Source: Fragilariopsis cylindrus CCMP1102
Lineage: Eukaryota > Bacillariophyta > Bacillariophyceae > Bacillariales > Bacillariaceae
DNA: 35,993 nucleotides
Direction: 5' to 3'
Assembly: GCA_900095095.1 (NCBI GenBank)
Contig: FMBT01000191.1
Span: 1 to 35,993, forward strand
Positions 30,756-35,993 of the stretch are shown in pieces (the stretch's first letter is position 1; every line of letters starts with the position of its first letter). Under the pieces are notes generated by a model, which did not search any database, was not told the DNA's origin, and saw only the letters and a program-made list of their open reading frames with translations. A program made the position numbers and the translations under genes.

Positions 30756-31560
30756 CTTCACAGTAGAATATTTCTTTTATTTTTATATTATTATTTCTTT
30801 TTGTAACTGAGTTTTATGTATTATTTCGATCCAGTCTTATTGACTGTCGTTGACTGTATGTTATATCCAATGTTTCACTCGCTAACAGCGACAGTTGTTA
30901 CCCTGTTATGCTGAATTACCTCTAATTGTAGAGATACCAAATATTTGGAAGTGATACTGTTTGGCGTTGCATTTGCTTCAGTATGGATTAAAGACACACT
31001 CACACTAAAGTTGATCGTTAATCTAGCGTTGAGCGATCCTATTTTTCAGAGGTATGTATGTGTAACAGCACAAATATCACGTCTTATTGAAGACGTTTCC
31101 TCTTACATTGTCTAATACGCCCGGTGTGTTATGAATCTAACGTCCTTCTTTTTGGGAGGGCGTGCGCTCTCCAGTATTCAACGGTATAATTGAATCCCGT
31201 GATAGCTAATCACGAGGTAAATTTACAACACATCTTCAAACTTGAACAACGACTTGTCGATTTGTGAATCGACCATGGTTCGATAGGTGCTATTGAACAG
31301 CCAGTCTTCTCACCATATTAGTTATCTATTTATTCGAAGTTAGTTGTCTTATTGAAGACCTTCGGCGTTCGTTTACGGAACGTCTTTGTGTTAGTTGTTT
31401 CCACGATGCTGCAGCATCGTGAAACTCTTTATCTATCTAATCTTAGCCTAAACAAAGCACACGTACCTCGGGGGCAAAGTGTTTCGCAACACTTTTTCGC
31501 ACCCGAAACTCTTACCGTATACCTACTATCTATCAGCTATTATAGCGGATTTTAAAATCA
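30756..31560 (-). other. structured 5' leader of the gypsy element
   Basis: 805 nt between the 5' LTR and the gag ATG with no open frame. It contains about 15 short perfect or near-perfect inverted repeats with small loops, for example 31079-31096, 31155-31172, 31256-31273, 31278-31298, 31402-31421 and 31470-31505. Immediately next to the LTR, where a tRNA primer site beginning TGG is expected, the element reads TGATTTTAAAATCC, which includes the palindrome GATTTTAAAATC. Confidence 0.7.
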
Positions 31561-31720
31561 TGCCATGCCCTGTCTCTAGATACTCATAGTTAGCTAGGGA
31601 TAGGTTCTGGTGTAAGAATGTAATTATAATCTATTAGATTAGGTTAGACTTAGCAATGATATCTTCTATTCATTAGTGAATAGAACAGTACGTGACTGAT
31701 CCCAGTCCCGGGCCACGGCA
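31561..31720 (-). repeat. 5' LTR of the gypsy element
   Basis: Identical over all 160 bases to the copy at 25730-25889, with TG...CA termini. Confidence 0.95.
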
Positions 31721-31725
31721 AGGTA
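31721..31725. repeat. target-site duplication, right copy
   Basis: AGGTA, matching 25725-25729. Confidence 0.9.
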
Positions 31726-32324
31726 GGTTGTTAAGTAGAGGAGGAAGGGTGCAGACCATCCAGCCTGGTGTGGTCCTGTGAAAAAAAATGTAACTTACAT
31801 AAATATCAAAATGGTACCTGGTGAAAATTCAAATGAACATTATACACCTCCTACTAACAAAATCAGCTCTAAGTAGAACAGCCTGAAACAATCTTTTGAT
31901 ATACATACATATATTGTTGCCAAACTGATTTCTCGTTTTTCCCGACAAGATACAATAATGTCCATGATGACCTAACTACTTTCTCCGTACAACTAAACTT
32001 TTTCACGAGTTTTCACGCGATATCATTATTTTACACCATAAAGGACGGTTTTAGGGAAAATAAAATACTGTAAATTAATAAAAAATCGTCGCAACTTACA
32101 ACTCACTCAATCAATATTCGTGCTTTTAAGGTTAAATATTTATGCCGGGGAAAGTCGTAAGTAAGTTTAGTTGCAACGGAGGAAGTAACCGCGACGAGAT
32201 CGCAATAATACAACGATTGATTTTATTATTATAAAAAGATACGTTCGTAAATAATAGTACGACGACCCTACCATGATTAATTCATCAAGCAACTCAATTC
32301 CACCTTACTTGTACTACTACCGGT
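31726..32324. other. intergenic, upstream of the LRR gene
   Basis: No gene seen. AT-rich, with TACTGTAA at about 32067. An ATG at 32273 opens a 47-codon frame (MINSSSNSIPPYLYYY) that stops inside the LRR gene; it is either a leader frame or an alternative N-terminus out of frame with the main product. Confidence 0.45.
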
Positions 32325-35300
32325 ATGGAAAAAATCCAAGAAGAAAGAAAACCGCAGCGGCAGGCGAAAATGATATCATCATCGAACGTCGTCATAGAGG
32401 TACAAAAAGATGATGTTTGTTCGAACGCGAAGATTGATACCAAGAATGTTATTGGGAAACAAGAACGACAATGTGCCGTATCAGACAAAAAGGAACGGAT
32501 GGAAGAACTTTCAAAGCTGTGTTTGGAGATCGAAAAAGCGAAGGAAGATATTCGAAAAGAGAAGAGAGAGAAAATGCAACACAAGAAGAAGAAGAAAAAG
32601 AAGATAAAAGAAACCAACAGTGACGCATTTGTTGAATGTGACAAACATGCAACCGATATAATTGAGTCAAGAGAAATCACACCAGTATTACAATCACCAA
32701 CAAGAAAAAGTATAGAAGAAAAGGAAAAGCATGCAAATGAAGACAAAAAGGAACGGATGGAAGAACTTTCAAAGCTGTCTTTGGAGATCGAAAAAGCGAA
32801 GGAAGATATTCGAAAGGAGAAGAGAGAGAAAATGCAACACAAGAAGAAGAAGAAAAGAAGATAAAAGAAACCAACATTGACGCATTTGTTGAATGTGACA
32901 AGCATGCAACCGATATAATTGAGTCAAGAGAAATCACACCAGTATTACAATCACCAACAAGAAATAGTATAGAAGAAAAGAAAAAGCATGCAAATCAAAT
33001 TGACGATGACGCTATCTGTAGACGCAATAGTAAGAAGAAGAAGAAGAAGAAGAAGGATATCAAAATAGATGACTTTGATATTGGCGAAAATAAGAGGTGT
33101 TCGACAAAGAAGGGGCCAGAAAGCAATCCGGATCCTACTAATAGTACAGCTTCACTCGACCTGGCTGATTCACAGAAAAGCATTTCTTCGATTAATAAGG
33201 TTCCTATAAAGTCTAAAACGACGAAAAATACACCATCAACGCAATCGGATAACACGTTGTCACTTTCTGATAGAAAAACCATCGGCATGCTTCCATTCTT
33301 GTGCAATATAATTCCCAACGAAGATAAACCGAAGAAGGAAAAAATACTGTATACGAATACTGTAACAACAAGAGATAATGATTACAACTCACCTCTTTCC
33401 AAGGTCGGCACATTACAAAGAAATAAACAGTCAGATAGTGATGGTCCTAATAGTGTGCAATCTAAGAGGAACTTATTTGAAAATTATTCTGACCTAAATA
33501 AGGTCGAAGGACCATTGCCACCGTTTTCAACCCCCGCAACACCAAAAACTCTCAAACGAGGATTCGTTGCATTGAACATTGCCTCTCCGTCAAATTCAAA
33601 ATCCAGTAGTTCGAAGAATCGTAAGCCTCCAAAACAACGAATCCTCGACAGTAGTCAGCATGATAAAGGTAGAACACAAGGGTATGTTGACTCCGCCATA
33701 TCACTACTTGAGGACAAATCAAGAGGGAATGAAGTTCGGACATTAGTCCATAAAATAGACAAAGCTGGGGGGTTTCCAATGACTCGTCGACTAAGCTTAA
33801 GAGATAATGAACTTGTTGGAAGAATGGTTATGGCGATACGGAATGATCCAAGGATCAAATCAATTGAAGTTTCGCCCGAATCGTTTACAACAATTTCATC
33901 GACCTTGTTGGATCAGTTTATTGGTTCATTGAGAATTAATCTTCACTTAAAGTCACTGACTTTTAGTGGAGTAGAATTAGGAAACGACTTTCTTTATAGT
34001 CTGGCGTCAAGTATGGTGCGTATAAATTTGTAAAGATATTTCTTGGTAGGACTACTCGTTTCACTTGTTCGAAATCTTACCGAACAGAAAAATGACACTC
34101 ATTTCATTCCTTTGTCCTTTGTATTTCTTAACTATATAATAATAATAATATTAATATAATTATCATTGCCATACACAGGAATCAAATTTCGTCATTGAAG
34201 AGATTGACTTATCGGAGAATCTTTTCACCAATGCTGGTTTGGCTGAATTCTGTCAAATTTTTGCCAGCTCGAATGATACATGCCATACGCTAAATTTAGA
34301 AAATCAGACGACTCCTATTTCGAATGCCAGCGAAGTCGACGTACTTGATGCATTTCGGCATAACAAGTCACTGAATGATGTGCGACTAGATTTCCAGTCC
34401 GAGAAAGCCACGCAGCAGCTTTATGATATTCTCGACCAAAATCGACAGAATCCTCCTCCCAAGATGGACAATGACGAGAAATTGATAAACGTATTGCTGT
34501 ACGAAGCAGAGCGAGCACAAGAGCTATGGGATGATAAGAATGAAGAGGATTCGATACTTGATGTATCGGAGACCGATTGGGGTCATCTTTATGAGCTATC
34601 AGTCCAGTTCGATAAACATAAATTGAAGAAACATATCCAAGACGCATCGGAAGATTTTGTTCCGTCAACACAGAGAAGAAACGGAGATTCAATGACGAAA
34701 GAAGAGAAGAAAGAGTTTTTGTTTGGGGATTTTCAAAAAAATCTTGGTGAATCGATAAGCTGTTTTAACTCAAACGGCTCATTTCTGACCGCTGAATTTA
34801 TTTCCAAATACTTCGAAGAAGACGCCGAAGGGAAAGTTTTAACCTTTGACTTCCATGGCCAGTGGAAGCTCTTTAAGAGGTTCCTTGTTCATGATCCTGC
34901 TCGTGAATTGATCGTGACCAAGTTTATCGAAGCAATAGTCACCCATCCGAGGGCGGACAAAATTACTGGGATCAACATGGCGAACACAGGATGTGGGGAC
35001 GACTTCCTCGTTGCCCTTGCCAATCGTTGCTTAGGTAACGAAGCTCTTTTACCAAGTTTATTTATGTTGAATTTCGAGACCAATTTTATCAACGTTGACG
35101 GTATAACTGCTCTTGCCGAGCTAATTAAAAGTCCAACAAGTTTAAAGTTTTTGCAAGTGATTCGATTAGAAAATCAAAAGTTTTTGTTAAAGAGTAAAGC
35201 TGAATTTGCTTTGGCAAGGGCAATGCGGGTTAATTTCAGTATTGTCGTTATGAGTTTACGAATCAGAAATCTTATGGAGCGACAACAAATTAATAAATAC

Positions 35301-35930
35301 GTATTGCGTAATGTAGAGTTTATTCGACAATCCAGACAGCGGCATTTTAAAGCAACTGGGCAGCAACGCGAACGCAACCAAGTTGAAAAATTCTTTGAGA
35401 GTATAGCAGAAAATGACGAAGCAGTTGACGAGGTTGACCTTGTTGGAAACAATAGATTCCTGACGTTAACTCGCGAAGAAAAGACGAAAGCCGCCGAGTC
35501 GTTCGCAACTAACACACATGTCAAGATTGTAAAGTTGAATTCATGCGGCATCGACGACGATTTTGCGATTAAACTTGCAGGCTCGTTAAAACGAAATAAA
35601 GCAATCAAAAGAATATTTTTGGACGGTAATGCAATTTCCGGTGTTGGCATCACGGCTCTATTCAAAGCACTTGCCGAAAACTCTTCAATCGATGAAATGC
35701 GATTACACAAACAATCAAAGACAATGAACACCTCGGAGGAGCATTTACTTGCTGGAATTCTACAACCAAACACGACGATAACGAAGCTAGGTCTCGATTT
35801 GAGAACTCATGCGAGTGTCCAACTGGACCGTAAATTGGGACTAAATCGTAATTTGTCACTTAAACTCCGAGCTGAGTCTAAAGGGACAGTCTTTGAAGCT
35901 AGTGAAGGTTTCTCTGCTTTAAAATTTTAG
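32325..35930 (+). CDS. coiled-coil protein with tropomodulin-like leucine-rich repeats
   Basis: Two exons, 32325-34015 and 34179-35930 (GTGCGT donor, CACAG acceptor), about 1147 residues once a one-base break at about 32846-32856 is allowed for. The N-terminus carries two tandem 86-residue charged helical repeats (ERMEELSKL...EIEKAKEDIRKEKREK) with Lys runs that could act as nuclear localisation signals. Three LRR blocks follow, resembling tropomodulin/leiomodin: RRLSLRDNELVG onward; GCGDDFLVALANRC...NFETNFINVDGITALAELI; and NTHVKIVKLNSCGIDDDFAIKLA...ISGVGITALFKALAENSS. Tropomodulins cap actin pointed ends in animals; that role here is inference, and no clear tropomyosin- or actin-binding helices are identified. 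Generic RNI-like LRR protein is the alternative. Confidence 0.75.
32484..32998 (+). repeat. 258-bp tandem duplication in the LRR gene
   Basis: Copy one is 32484-32741 (258 bp) and copy two 32742-32998 (257 bp). They differ by a few substitutions and by one A: copy one has GAAAAAG where copy two has GAAAAG, which causes the frame break. Confidence 0.9.
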
Positions 35931-35993
35931 ATTGATTGTCACAAAGTATATTCTCCTAAAGCCCTTATTTTGCTAATTATACTGTGTTTTTGT
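35931..35993. other. 3' flank of the LRR gene
   Basis: AT-rich sequence after TAG 35928-35930; nothing further can be supported before the window ends. Confidence 0.5.

Larger units (their letters stand above)
25730..31720 (-). mobile_element. full-length Ty3/gypsy LTR retrotransposon
   Basis: A 5991 bp element in reverse orientation with two identical 160 bp LTRs (TG...CA ends) and a perfect 5 bp target duplication. The internal order is leader, gag with zinc knuckle, protease, reverse transcriptase, RNase H, integrase with GPY/F module; integrase after RNase H defines Ty3/gypsy, not Ty1/copia. Identical LTRs imply a very recent insertion. The coding region nevertheless has seven one-base frame breaks and one in-frame TGA. 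LTRs of 160 bp are short for this group. Confidence 0.95.

Noticed and set aside
31079..31505. CRISPR-like array of inverted repeats
   Set aside because: The stems differ in sequence, spacing is irregular and the host is eukaryotic; they are hairpins of a transposon leader.
1..35993. tRNA, rRNA or other structured RNA genes
   Set aside because: Read by eye on both strands, no cloverleaf or conserved rRNA/snRNA blocks were recognised; tRNAscan or Infernal would be needed to exclude them.

Overview
The window looks like nuclear DNA of a eukaryotic alga, most likely a diatom or a close stramenopile. The evidence is AT-rich intergenic DNA, short GT-AG introns of about 90-310 bp, secreted Thr/Pro/Ser and Asp-rich repeat proteins, a Tudor-like/SAP nuclear protein, a tropomodulin-like leucine-rich-repeat protein, a piggyBac-like fossil and a Ty3/gypsy retrotransposon. 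The organism call is inference from gene style; no marker gene settles it.

Layout, left to right: a possible 3' exon (2-403, +) and 1.5 kb without a gene; a TrmH/SpoU RNA 2'-O-methyltransferase in about five exons (2083-4047, +); a manganese-type cation diffusion facilitator in six exons (4215-6309, -); a broken piggyBac-like transposase (about 6590-7451, -) among simple repeats; a two-exon, 1099-residue secreted protein made of acidic and mucin-like repeats (8018-11500, +); an intronless HMCES/SRAP protein (12990-14096, -); an 8 kb gene for a very acidic nuclear protein with a Tudor-like module, a C-terminal SAP domain and many SUMO-interacting-motif-like repeats (14484-22489, -); a 542 bp divergent promoter region; a QSOX-type sulfhydryl oxidase in four exons (23032-25064, +); a complete, very young Ty3/gypsy element with identical 160 bp LTRs and a 5 bp target duplication (25725-31725, -); and a coiled-coil plus tropomodulin-like LRR protein (32325-35930, +).

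Functionally, HMCES (abasic-site shielding at replication forks, with a PCNA-binding motif) lies downstream of the acidic Tudor-like/SAP gene in the same orientation. That gene is divergent from QSOX, an oxidase of the secretory pathway, and the shared region holds several bZIP-type sites. No operon-like logic is expected in a nuclear genome.

The strongest general observation is that about 30 reading-frame breaks occur in host genes and in the young retrotransposon. Nearly all have the same sign (one base missing), and in several places a neighbouring repeat copy retains the base. This points to uncorrected deletion errors in the assembly more than to decay, and it means several 'pseudogenes' here may be intact. 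The most unusual biology I can support is the densely hairpinned 805 nt leader of the retrotransposon and the tandem SIM-like repeats of the acidic SAP protein.
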